NCBI GenBank assembly: GCA_022264855.1
Contig: JABYQU010000031.1
Coordinates: 248,001 to 312,000 of the forward strand
Direction of reading: 5' to 3'
Source: Lenzites betulinus
Lineage: Eukaryota; Basidiomycota; Agaricomycetes; Polyporales; Polyporaceae
Length of the DNA stretch: 64,000 nucleotides
Part shown: positions 47,414 to 56,775 of the stretch, one piece after another
Layout: the number at the start of each line of letters is the position of its first letter
Position numbering within the stretch: position 1 is the first letter of the stretch
The notes under the pieces: generated by a model
The model's database searches: none
What the model saw: only the letters and a program-made list of their open reading frames with translations
Told to the model about the DNA's origin: nothing
Program-made: the position numbers and the translations under genes

Positions 47414-50400
47414 TTAAACGTCGAACACAATCTCCGTCGCCTTGAACGCTGTGTTCCCCGGCCACACTCTCACCGGCACCTCGCACTCGACCATCTCCAC
47501 CTTCACGTTCTTCCATGCCTCCTCCGGGCCCACTTCGTCCTCGCCCTCCTCCTCCAGGTCTTCGTCCCCGTCGTGGTAGCCCACATTCGACGGCCCAAGG
47601 AGCGAAGACGCGAAGTAGGACATCCACGACAGCGCGGTGCCGGCGGTTCCCGCAGTGAGCTCACCGTTCGGCGTCGTCGGCGAGGAGACGACAGGTGGTG
47701 GTGGCAAACCAGGGCGTTCGAGGGGCGCGATGCTCTGCGCCGCTTTCCACGACGACCCCCACTGTCCCTGGGCACCGTCCCGCACCAGCTGCCGTAGTCG
47801 GACGCCCTCGACCCCTTCGCGCGCCGTGGGCGAGGCAATCGCGACGAGGAGACACAGTCGGACCTTCCACTCCAGGCCCCCCGGACGAGGCGGGCCACTC
47901 CGACCAGGACTGCTTGCGCTTACCGGGGCGTTCAGCGACGCCTGGAACGCAGGACTTGCGTCTGGCGGGATGTCGAGCGCGAACGTCGTGCGCAGCGTTG
48001 CAGGCATGAAGCATGAGTGGTGCTCCGCGTGCACACGGCGCAGGTGCCGCGCGAGCGCAGGGGAGGCAATGTTACTCGGCAGTGACTCGTGTGCTTCGAG
48101 CATCGCGGACAGCTGCGGCGAGCGTGCGTGCGCGGTCAGCATGCCGTCAGCGGGGAGGGAACCCGCGGCGTACCTTCAGGACGCGTGCGCGACTCGCACG
48201 CTCGTTCGTTTCGACGACGCCCAGAATCGTCTCGCCCAGGCGGTACGCGCTCTTTGGGAAGGTGAGCACCGCGACCCGGATCCCGTCCTTGGTGACATCG
48301 TATGACGCTATACCGGGCGTGTGAGCGGTAGTGACGGGGACAGCGGCGGGTACGTACCTTTCTTGGGATTTCGAGTCAGGATCTCAACGGCGTGTCGGCA
48401 CTCCGTGGGGGTGTCGAGTTCGTCCTCGAGCTCGCGGCGGAGCCCGGCGCTGCGAGAGGCCTGAATGGCTTCAATGGGCAGCTTGATCCTCACGCCTGTC
48501 GCGGTCGGGTCTGGGAAGGACGCGAGCAAGTCTCGCGCGTATCCCTGCAGGTCTTCGTATGATCCTGGGAGCGACGCGCCTGGGAACAGAGCGTTCAGCG
48601 CGGGTATGCCCAGTGAATGACAGAGACTGACCTGGACGCGGGGACGACCGAGGATCGGCGCGCTTTGGTGCCTCCTTGGGTTCCTCGGTAACTTTCCCTG
48701 GCGCGAGGGGCCCTCTCTTCGCTGTGACCGGCCACAGCATGTCATATGGTCGTAATGGTCTACTCACTGCAATTATATTGTTAGCTGAGGACGAAACGGA
48801 AGCATAACGTAGCTCACCAGATACATTGTTGTACATTCGAATGGGTACCTTCATGACCCTGCTGTTACTGGATGGCCCAGCACCCGGCGCGGAAACGCCC
48901 GATCCGGCACGGCAGACACCCATAATGAACTGGTACGAGAACTTCAGTGCGCGCCCACGGAACGTCGGCGGGAGGTTCTCCGGCAGAACCAGTGTATATG
49001 TATCTAAAATAGAGGTGTAAGTTCCCGTCAGTTCATGGGAGAAGTGGAGATGAGCAACGTACAAGTCCGCGACTCTCCCGGACCGAGCGTGAGGTCGACA
49101 GCGAGCATGGACGGCTGGACTTCGAGCGTAGGGAGCGGTGCGTCTGGATCCACATCCTCCTCCTCTGGCAACGGAGTGCTCAAACCTAACCCTACGCCTC
49201 CGGAACGACTTGGCGCCGGCGCCTGTCCATTCGAGAAGAGTGAGAATACTGAGGATGTGCGTGCTTTATGTCCAGGGACGAACGGCTGCTGGCTTGGCGA
49301 GGCCACCAGCGAAGATGGCGAGAGCATTGAGAATAGCCCAGCGGAGAGTGAGGAGGACCGCCCATGCGAACCGCGTCGTCCCGGAGGCCCGCCCCCCGCC
49401 GCTAAGGATTGCGCGCTGAGTGACGATGAGATGTCCATGCTCCCACCGCCCACCGCTTTCCGCTTGAGCAGTTGTGAGCGCAGATGTCCGAGCGCACGCG
49501 TGTGCTCGGGAGACGCATTCGCGTCAGGGAGCGGCGTGAGTGTGAGAGTGCCGAGGAGCTGTGCGTACGCGTACAGGATGAGTTCGGTGTTGGACGGGGG
49601 GAAGGCCGAAGAGAACGCGCTCCGGGGCGGTTTCAGGTATGCCGTGGAGGAAGATGAGGGCGGGGGGCCGTGTCCAATCCCGAGATGGGAGGGGCGTCGT
49701 CCGGGGTCGCGTGGGGCGGCAGCAGGGTATACGTGGGTTCCATTCGTCTTTGGTGCTTGGTTGGCAAGGCCGATGGAGGGTATTTGAGTCCGAATGTTGG
49801 GGATATCTGTGCCGGGTATAGGGGAGGGAAACGAAGGTGTCGCGGGAGGGCCGGGGGAGACTGACCCCGCTTCGGCTATCGGGTCTAGTGAGAGAGAGAA
49901 CGTGGAGGTTGACGGGTTCGGTGTGAGCGAGGAGGATGGGGAAGGGGGCGGTCTGAAATCCTGTAATTGCAGTTGTCCGTCCAAAACGGAATTCTTCCGT
50001 GCGTGAGGATGATTTGGAGGGAGCGATGGCGACCTAGCCAGAGGCGCAATGATTCGTGCGGATGGCGGACCCCCGACTGGTGCTAAACAAACGGATTGAA
50101 GTCAGCTTCTCGAATGAGCCGTAGCGTTTTGCGGGTATAAGGCGCAGCCTCGTAGGACTACCCAACTGTAGGGGAACGAGGCGTCGCGACCGCACAGAGT
50201 CCTCCGTTGACCCCAGTCATGCAGAACGGGGAAATGAAACGCTCACATGTGATGGCTGAAGATGGACCAGCACTGGCGGGCGAAACGCCCTCGCTGGTTG
50301 GATCTTGGGGTAGTTCGTGTGGCGCTAGACTGACCGAAAGCGATCTGCTAGCCAGAAGTCTCTTCCTGAGAACTTCTACAGAGGGAGGTTCGTCCGTCAA

Positions 50401-50724
50401 CTTAGTACGAACGCCATGTCCAATAAGTCCCTTTCTCCGAGTAGAGCTGCTTTCTCCATTAGCGCGTGATGTGAAGACAGGTACAACAGTTCGTGGAGTT
50501 CCAGGAGAAGTTGGTGGTCGTGCTAGTGGTACAGAGCTGATGGAGTGTGCACCACGCCTGTGAGCGTGAGAGGCGGAGCGGGGGGCAGCAGGGGCCTCGG
50601 GGGTGCGAGTATTCGTGAATGTTATGGTGACCGAGAAAGCCTCTCCCGCGAAGTAAGATGCCTGGGACGGTGTAACAACGACACGAATTCCTTCGTCAAT
50701 CATTGCTGTAGATGTGCTAGCCAT
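47414..50724 (-). CDS. RGP1: Rgp1-like subunit of the Ric1-Rgp1 GEF
   Basis: Rgp1 with Ric1 activates the Golgi Rab Ypt6 (Rab6) and is needed for endosome-to-Golgi retrograde transport. The arrestin-like N-terminus reads IRVVVTPSQASYFAGEAFSV TITFTN (two adjacent stretches). A long low-complexity insertion follows, then NTELILYAYAQLLGTLTL, QPSMLAVDLTLGPGESRT and YTLVLPENLPPTFRGRALKF. The family core follows with SYQFIMGVCRAG, VMKVPIRMYNN and ALFPGASLPGSYEDLQGYAR. The C-terminus contains YRLGETILGVVETNERASRA, AEHHSCFMPATLRTTFALDI and VPVRVWPGNTAFKATEIVFD. At least seven exons are needed, giving roughly 900 residues, longer than yeast Rgp1 because of the insertion. The ATG at 50724 lies directly after an AG acceptor-like site, so a 5'-UTR intron is likely. 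Confidence 0.85.
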
Positions 50725-51332
50725 GGCTGCCAAGAATGTCGCAGCTGAGTATATGGGTTGACCGTTCACGATGAGGGCAAGTGAAGCGAGACGGCGATGA
50801 GGTCACCGTATAACAAATCACAGCTAAGCCGTGGCAATGAGCAAGGTACTCCGGTAGACGACAGGCTGCGCAGATGTAAGAAGCCGGCTAGGGGATGCAG
50901 GGCAGACAGTAGGCGTCGTCGTCGTTGGATGTCGCCGGTCGAGGGCGGAGAGATCGTGCTCGGAGTCGGTGCGCGCGAAACTACGTCCACGTCTCTCGGA
51001 CTCGATCGGTCCGGGAGGAACACACGGTCATGTGATTGTCAGGAACGTTAACGCGACCTGCAGTCTTCGCGATTCTTGGTTTACTTCGCGAGCACGCGAG
51101 CACTTCATAGGCGCAATGAACGAGAGGGATAAGTCCTAATGCGTACTCAGCGAGCGACGGACCCACTTACCGACTTCTGCTTGTAGAAAAAATGGGATAG
51201 CGCGTAGACATGGGCACACTAAGCTGCGATTATAAGCGATAAGGGACTCGGCGTAAACGGGATACACGAGACACAAGAAGTAGCTGAACAGCGTGGACGG
51301 TATTATACACCATGTCTTCGTCCCCAGTACAC
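50725..51332. other. Intergenic: Rgp1 upstream region
   Basis: This 608-bp gap lies between two minus-strand genes. No gene seen. The Rgp1 promoter and probable leader intron lie here. Confidence 0.45.
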
Positions 51333-53248
51333 CTACGCATCCGGCTCTCTCGAGATCTGCCTCGCGACCGCGTCGTACAGGTCGCGCTCAGGGTCCCTTG
51401 GAGCCCTGCGCGCCTCCCGCTCCCTCCGAATATCTCTCTCCCGCTCTTCACCGTCGTCCGCATACCGCCTCACGTGCAGCCGCTCCGGGCGCGACACCGA
51501 CACCGGTATCATCGAGCGATGCGGAGGAGAGCGCGGGGGCGAGCGCGGCACGGGCGACGCGCTGCAATAACGGTCCACGACCGAGTCCGTCACGGACGCG
51601 TCCAGGTACGCACCCGCGCCGCCGTCCCGCGTCCGCCTAGCCTCCCCCGGATGGGCATGGCGGGAATGCGAATAAGGGTCGCGCGCGACGACGCCGGGGT
51701 CGACGAGCTCACAGCCGCTACGATTCAGGCGGCGCCACTCCTGCTCGACGGCCTCCTCGCCCTCGTAGCTATAGCTCGGCCGATATTTGCGCTCCTCCTT
51801 GTAGTGATAGTTGTCCTCCGAGTAGCGGTCGCTCTCCGTGGACGGAAAGATGGGCGACACCGCGGCCCTGAACACGCGCGCGGGGACCGTCGCCGCAGCG
51901 CGCGCGGGGCCCGTGCGCACCTGCACCTGGAACGGCTCGCGCGTGTGTCGGCGCGGCTCACGCTGCGGGATCGACGTGAAGTGGCTGCCCTTCCCGCCTC
52001 CGCCCGCCGCACTCGCGCCTGGGGCGTAGTCCGCGTCGGCCGGCCACGCGAGCGTCGCCTGGCTGTCGCTGTCCTGGCGGCGCGTCTCGTGCACGGGGCG
52101 CCGCTCGTGTCGAGAAACGTCGCGGCGCCACGCACGCATCGTGCTCACGCTCGTCGAGCGCGACTCTGCGGGCTGCCGCCGTTCTCCTGCTACCCCGCCT
52201 GCGACCCTGCCCGCGCCGCGACCGAGCCCGCCGTGAGAACTGCCGCTCCGGGACGAGTGCGGGCGCGCGCCGAGGCCGAGACCGACGAACCCTGCAAAGC
52301 TGAGGGTGGAGTGGCGCGAGAGCGGGGGCGCACCGGCAGCGGGACGCGCCTGTTCGCGCTGGCGCTCATGCTGGAGCTTGCGGCGCTGGTGCACGCCAAG
52401 ACCGCCCGCGGCGAGGAGGACAGAGATGACGAGCGAGAGCGGGACCGCGTACGCAGCGGTGGGCACGGGCACATGCGATTCGTCGAGCTCGAGGGGTGTT
52501 TGGGGTGTCTGTGGTCCTTGGGCGATGGGTGCTTGTGCTGGTTGCATGAGGCTGTTAGATGAGCTGGGAGCGGGCTTGGAGGTAGGTGTGGAAGGCGTTT
52601 CTGCGTCGGTCCCGGTCCCGGTCCCGGTCGCAGGTACGCCCGACGACGATGCATCTGCGTCAGTAGCTTCTGAGGAGGTTGTGTCATCGGCGGACACTAG
52701 GTTTGTGCATGAGATCAAATGTATGCTACACCATGTCTGCGCGCTTACCTCCGAACGAGAAAGTCGGGGAGGCCATCTTGTCCCCGAAATCGTCGACCAT
52801 TTCCAGATAGCACTGCGCCACTGACGAGACGTTCGGTAAAGCCCTGCAGCCGATGAGTGATAAAGAGGTGATATGTCGTGGAAGGCACTGACATGTGCAC
52901 AAAATACGAGCCGTCAGATTGCCCAATCGTTGGCCAAACAGCCGCACCGCAACTCCCACCGCTGCTGTCCCCTGTTTCATCGTCCCCGCTCTCTTTGTCT
53001 TCTGAGTCGTCCTCGCTTCTGGAGGACACGCCGCTGCTGTCGTCGGTCATGCATATGCGGAATGAAGGGGATACGACAGCCTTGTCCGCACTCCACCGCC
53101 CGACGAGGGTGTCCCCCGACCCGTAGGCGTCCCCGTCGACAGGACTGATCCATGTTACATTGGTTTGCCCAGCAGAGACGGGGCCCGTAGAGCAAAGGAG
53201 GCAGAGCAGAGTGGTGGCTGAGAAGACGCCAGAGATTCTGCTGCGCAT
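51333..53248 (-). CDS. Single-pass membrane protein with Ser/Thr-rich ectodomain
   Basis: Three exons. The signal peptide is MRSRISGVFSATTLLCLLC. The ectodomain starts QTNVTWISPVDGDAYGSGDT, a pattern weakly like the Kre9/Knh1-type fold of fungal cell-surface proteins, and has paired Cys (RICM, GSCGAAVW, AQCYLEM). An acidic insert (SRSEDDSEDKESGDDE) and then a Ser/Thr/Pro-rich stalk (SSGVPATGTGTGTDAETPS) lead to one membrane span, AVPLSLVISVLLAAGGLGV. It is followed by the basic stop-transfer HQRRKLQHERQREQ. The cytosolic tail of about 330 residues is Arg/Ser-rich and disordered. The layout is that of fungal cell-wall stress sensors or mucin-like surface proteins, but no family can be assigned with certainty. 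Confidence 0.75.
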
Positions 53249-53502
53249 AGTTGCTAGTCCCGCCAGGGTTGCGAATTTGAAACAAGGAAAGCCAGCTTTG
53301 AGAGGAGGAAGGTAGTGGGGGAAGTCTTGGAAGAGGGAAACCGTTGGAAGGCGGATGGGAGCGTACCCCGATGTTGGCGGCTGACATTAACATTAGAGGG
53401 CTGCACTTCAGGTGCGCCGCCAAGCCAAAAGCGAAGTTAGTGAGAAGATTGGTCCATATCCTAATGTTCGCCAGCCTCCGGGTTGACGGCGCCGAAGGGC
53501 AC

Positions 53503-53948
53503 TCATGCTGGCGTGGATGCGGTTGAGTCAACCTCCATTTTCAGGTCGTTTACAGACGCAGAAGAGATATTGCCGACTTTCTCCGCGAAGTCCGCGAGCT
53601 GCCGTCTATTACAAACCAGTCAGTGTATGCACATAGCTGAGCGGGAGGTCCACACACCTCTTGCGTTCCTTCAGGTTCTCCAGCATCCTAATGACCTCGT
53701 CCTGCTCCTCGACCGAAAGCTCCCCGCCAGGCAGCGTATGCGCATAATTTTGAGCTTCCTTCATTGTATCCTTGAACTCTCTGGTCTGTTTGTCTCACGT
53801 CAGAAACGGCCAATATTTCCTGAATGACCATACGAACAGATCGAACCAACGCCTGTTTGGCTTGGGGGCTCAAGGTTCCTTGATCTTGCACAGCAAGCTC
53901 AGCTACATTGGAAAGCTTGAGCAGTAATGACTCGTATATTGCGGTCAT
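53503..53948 (-). CDS. Small coiled-coil protein, possible frameshift or mini-intron
   Basis: The protein is predicted helical: MTAIYESLLLKLSNVAELAV, then ALVRSVRMVIQEILAVSD, NYAHTLPGGELSVEEQDEVI and RMLENLKERKRRQLADFAEK. I do not recognise the family, although the TLPGGEL...EEQDEVI...LKERKR pattern looks conserved. A canonical intron separates KER-KR and RQLADF. The reading frame slips between SD and EAQNYAH. Either a 40-nt intron is removed (GTGAGA...ATGAAG), or two bases are missing from an AG run (plus strand CTCTCT at 53777-53782), which would add the residues REFKDTMK. The frame is open upstream to an ATG at 54290, so a longer N-terminus (containing LAAYANLLLAAIF) is possible. I chose 53948 because conserved-looking sequence starts there. 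Confidence 0.6.
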
Positions 53949-54372
53949 TGTGGCGTATCCGAGTTCACGAATTCGAAGGGTGACACGCTGGAGTCGGCTT
54001 GCCCGAGAAATAATGTCGTGGTGGCTCAGAGGAGGACAGACGCCCAAGAACACCGGCTGCAACGGGAATAGAGACGCCCGTCGGCGAGGGCGGGTTAGGC
54101 GGCCCGCGACAGGTCCGAGAATCCCGGACGACTGTGAAGGCGACGGGTGCTGCGGGCCAGTAGCATGCTCGGTATTCGGATTTCCTGCGTGTTCCAACGC
54201 GCGCGAGAATATTGCGGCTAGCAAAAGGTTCGCATACGCCGCGAGAAATGGAATATCATACGCGGTACTTGAGGTCGTAACTGCGTGCATAACTATGCAA
54301 CGTCTGAATGAGGGATCGACAGAACCTGTTAAGAACACCGCTACTCCGAACCGAACCGTCCCAATATAACGA
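53949..54372. other. Possible N-terminal extension or promoter
   Basis: The stretch is open in the frame of the downstream coiled-coil gene back to 54290, with one hydrophobic stretch. It may instead be the promoter, since the cullin-like gene ends at 54373. Confidence 0.35.
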
Positions 54373-55443
54373 CTACGCTTCAGGAGGAAGATACCTGTCC
54401 AGCTTCTTGCGCAAAGGGTGATCTACCTTGATGCCCACAGTCCGCAGCGCGATAGCCAATTCCCCCGCCAACCGCCGTCTCTCCTCCTCGTCGCCCCCCT
54501 TCGACTCTAAGAGCTCCTTCACCGCCCGCGCGAGCCTCCCGCGTGGTAACGGTGGTTTGTCGCCAATAGCTGGTGGCGGCCTCTTCTTCTTCCCCCCTTT
54601 CGATGCCTTCAGCTTCGGAACGGCAAGGAGCGGGTCCAGCACCTCCAGACGGAACCTCCGATACGCAACCGACGTGAGGGGCACGACGCGATCCGGCGCG
54701 CTCGCCGCCTCCGCGAACGCCTCGATCTGCGCGGTGCGCGCGGGCGGGTCGCCCTCGCGGTACCCCCACTTCCTCAGCTCCTCCGTGCGGCGCTCGCGGA
54801 GCCGCTTCTGCACCTTCTCGCGCGTGTCGTCCTCGCGGATCGTGCGGGCGACGGCATCGAGCACGTCCGCGAGCCGGAGCCAGCCGCGGTCCTCGTCCAC
54901 CGCGCGCTTCACGTAGTGTCGGTTTACGTAGTTCAGGAGGCGGCTCACGGACTGCGCGCCGGCCGAGTACCGGTTGAAGCAGGGGACGAGGTAGTGCACG
55001 AGCGCGGATTCGTCCGCCGGTGCGCCGAGGAAGATTTCGCGCGCGACGTCTGCGTAGTAGCGGTCCAGCTGCTCGTAGAGGTCCGCGCCGCTCGCCTTGG
55101 CCTTTTCGCTCTGCACAGAAAAGCGGGTGGGGAAACCAGCGAGACCGACCGGCGTAGATGAGGCGTCAGACTGAGACGTGAAGTAGTTGTAGACGGCGGT
55201 ATGCACGCCCATGTGGTAGCTAACATCGATTGCGGGGGCCTTGGCGGGGTTGTTCGTTGGGGCGCGCACTATGTGGTCCAGCGCCGGATGGAGGTATCCC
55301 CAGAGCGCGTGCAGAGATGCGGAGGGGTTCGCACTGCCGGTCGACGGGTTCGGAAGCGGTGGCGGCGGTGGGGGGACCGTGTCCGGTATCTTCTGGCCGT
55401 TTGCGGGCGCAGGCTTGCGCTTGTCGCAGGCCTCTGCTGGCAT
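54373..55443 (-). CDS. Stand-alone cullin N-terminal-repeat protein
   Basis: A single exon encodes 356 aa from MPAEACDKRKPAPANGQK. Residues from about 50 onward match the first cullin repeats: LHALWGYLHPALDHIV, SYHMGVHTAVYNYFTSQ, DLYEQLDRYYADVAREIFLG, LVHYLVPCFNRYSAGAQSVS and RLLNYVNRHYVKRAVDEDRG. In true cullins this is the region that binds adaptor proteins. The protein then ends after a charged helical region (EKVQKRLRERRTEELRKW and RFRLEVLDPLLAVPKLK). A basic KGGKKKRPP stretch follows. The cullin-homology domain that binds the RING partner and the neddylation site are absent, and the flanking DNA shows no remnant of them. A full cullin would be 750 aa or more. It could be a decoy or a scaffold with another role. 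The intact long frame argues against a pseudogene. Confidence 0.8.
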   Translation of the reverse strand: MPAEACDKRKPAPANGQKIPDTVPPPPPPLPNPSTGSANPSASLHALWGYLHPALDHIVRAPTNNPAKAPAIDVSYHMGVHTAVYNYFTSQSDASSTPVGLAGFPTRFSVQSEKAKASGADLYEQLDRYYADVAREIFLGAPADESALVHYLVPCFNRYSAGAQSVSRLLNYVNRHYVKRAVDEDRGWLRLADVLDAVARTIREDDTREKVQKRLRERRTEELRKWGYREGDPPARTAQIEAFAEAASAPDRVVPLTSVAYRRFRLEVLDPLLAVPKLKASKGGKKKRPPPAIGDKPPLPRGRLARAVKELLESKGGDEEERRRLAGELAIALRTVGIKVDHPLRKKLDRYLPPEA

Positions 55444-55628
55444 GTGGGCGGCGCGGGCAGTGGGAAATGGGGAAAGCAGGGAGAGCGGGGAGGACGAGGA
55501 GGAGTATGTAAAGAAAAGTCGCGCGCCCATCAAACTTCCCTTGCTGGCAACCCCGCCGGATGCGGCGGCAAATCCTTCGTTGTTTCTTGCCTCTCCCCGC
55601 AACCACCATCGCGACTTTGTTGTGCGCT
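55444..55628. promoter_or_regulatory. Compact bidirectional promoter, cullin-like / Swc5
   Basis: Only 185 bases separate the two start codons of divergently transcribed genes. The region is GC-rich and has no obvious TATA box. Confidence 0.55.
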
Positions 55629-56515
55629 ATGGACTCAGACTCGGACAACGACTCGGATTACGTCCCGCCAAAGGACGCAGGTAAGGGTATGCTTATCCCG
55701 CGTACCTTGAGCACCAGGTCACCTCCTTTGCAGGCTCGGACACTGAGGCCCCCGCGCCGAAGCGCGCCCGGACGGACGCGCCACCGGTGACAGAATCATC
55801 GGAGGACACGGTACACAAGCAGTGCGTATCTACTTCTCTGCGTCCACACCAGTCGTCTCACTTGCCCAGATCAGACAGGGCGACGAGGCCTATGCAGCAT
55901 TCAAGGCGTCCCTCAGCGCACCGCCGCCAACCATAACCACCCCGGACGCCGGAACACCACAAACTGTCAAGATTGTGAGGCGCTTCAGGTTCGCTGGGGA
56001 GGAGGTTGCGTAAGTGGAGGACGCCCCTGCCCACACCGCGCAATCTGAGACCCTTTGTGCGCAGAGAGGTCAAGGAGGTGCCCGCGGACTCGCGCGAAGC
56101 GAAAGAATGGCCGCTATGGAAACCTCGCGAAGACAACAGCAGCAAAGGCCAGGAACACACTGACCGGCCCCCCGCCTCCCACAGTGGGAGCGCCACCGCG
56201 GTCGCCTCGTCTTCCTCCGCCACTCCCGCGAGCAGCTCGGCGAAACCCCCAGGCAAGCGTCCCGGGCCCAGGAAGCCGAAGACCACGCTCGCGCCGATCC
56301 CGAAGAAGGACAGCGTCAAGAAGCTCACCACGCTCGACAAGTCTGCGATGGACTGGCGTGCGCACGTCGAGGGCGACGCCCCGCCGGACGTTAAAGACGA
56401 GCTCGAGGCGAACCGTCGTGGTGGGGGCTACCTCGAAAAGGTCGAATTCCTCCAACGCGTCGAAGCACGCAAGGAGGAGGTACTGGATGCGAACAAAGGG
56501 AAACGCAGGCGATGA
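55629..56515 (+). CDS. SWC5: Swc5 / BCNT (CFDP1) family, SWR1 complex subunit
   Basis: Swc5 is needed for H2A.Z exchange by the SWR1 remodeler. Four exons. The acidic N-terminus is MDSDSDNDSDYVPPKDAG. Then come KRARTDAPP, EAYAAFKASLSAPPP and VKIVRRFRFAGEEVAEVKEV, the latter typical of the fungal proteins. The BCNT-C domain closes the protein: KKLTTLDKSAMDWRAHVEG, VKDELEANRRGGGYLEKVEF and LQRVEARKEEVLDANKGKR. The exon 2-3 junction uses the ATCAG acceptor, which gives HKQQGDEAYAAF; the earlier CCCAG shifts the frame. The start ATG at 55629 lies head to head with the cullin-like gene, 185 bp apart. Confidence 0.9.
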
Positions 56516-56775
56516 GCTAGACGTATGCGCGTCGTTAATATATGGAGCCTCGATTCCGTACGGCGGGGTGTCCAGCGGTATGTACAGTAGGTTATAGCTT
56601 GTATATGTACGAGATATCTCAAATAGGATCGTAAAAGGCGTCACAGCGGTCGTGATACAAGAGAGAGAACAAGAAGCCAGAAAGCAGAACAACTAGCGAG
56701 GCTCGTGCAAACATCGACAACACAGCAGACACACACACAACACGCATATACGACCCTCCAGCACGTATACACCCC

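Noticed and set aside
51312..52562. 416-codon plus-strand frame over the membrane-protein gene
   Set aside because: Antisense of an Arg/Ser-rich cytosolic tail; the minus strand has a signal peptide and a membrane span in a coherent layout.
53949..54338. Full N-terminal extension of the coiled-coil gene as certain coding sequence
   Set aside because: The frame is open but its content is unlike the conserved-looking part and it may be the promoter; recorded as uncertain.
54428..55710. Plus-strand frames opposite the cullin-like gene
   Set aside because: Shadows; only the minus strand matches the cullin repeats.
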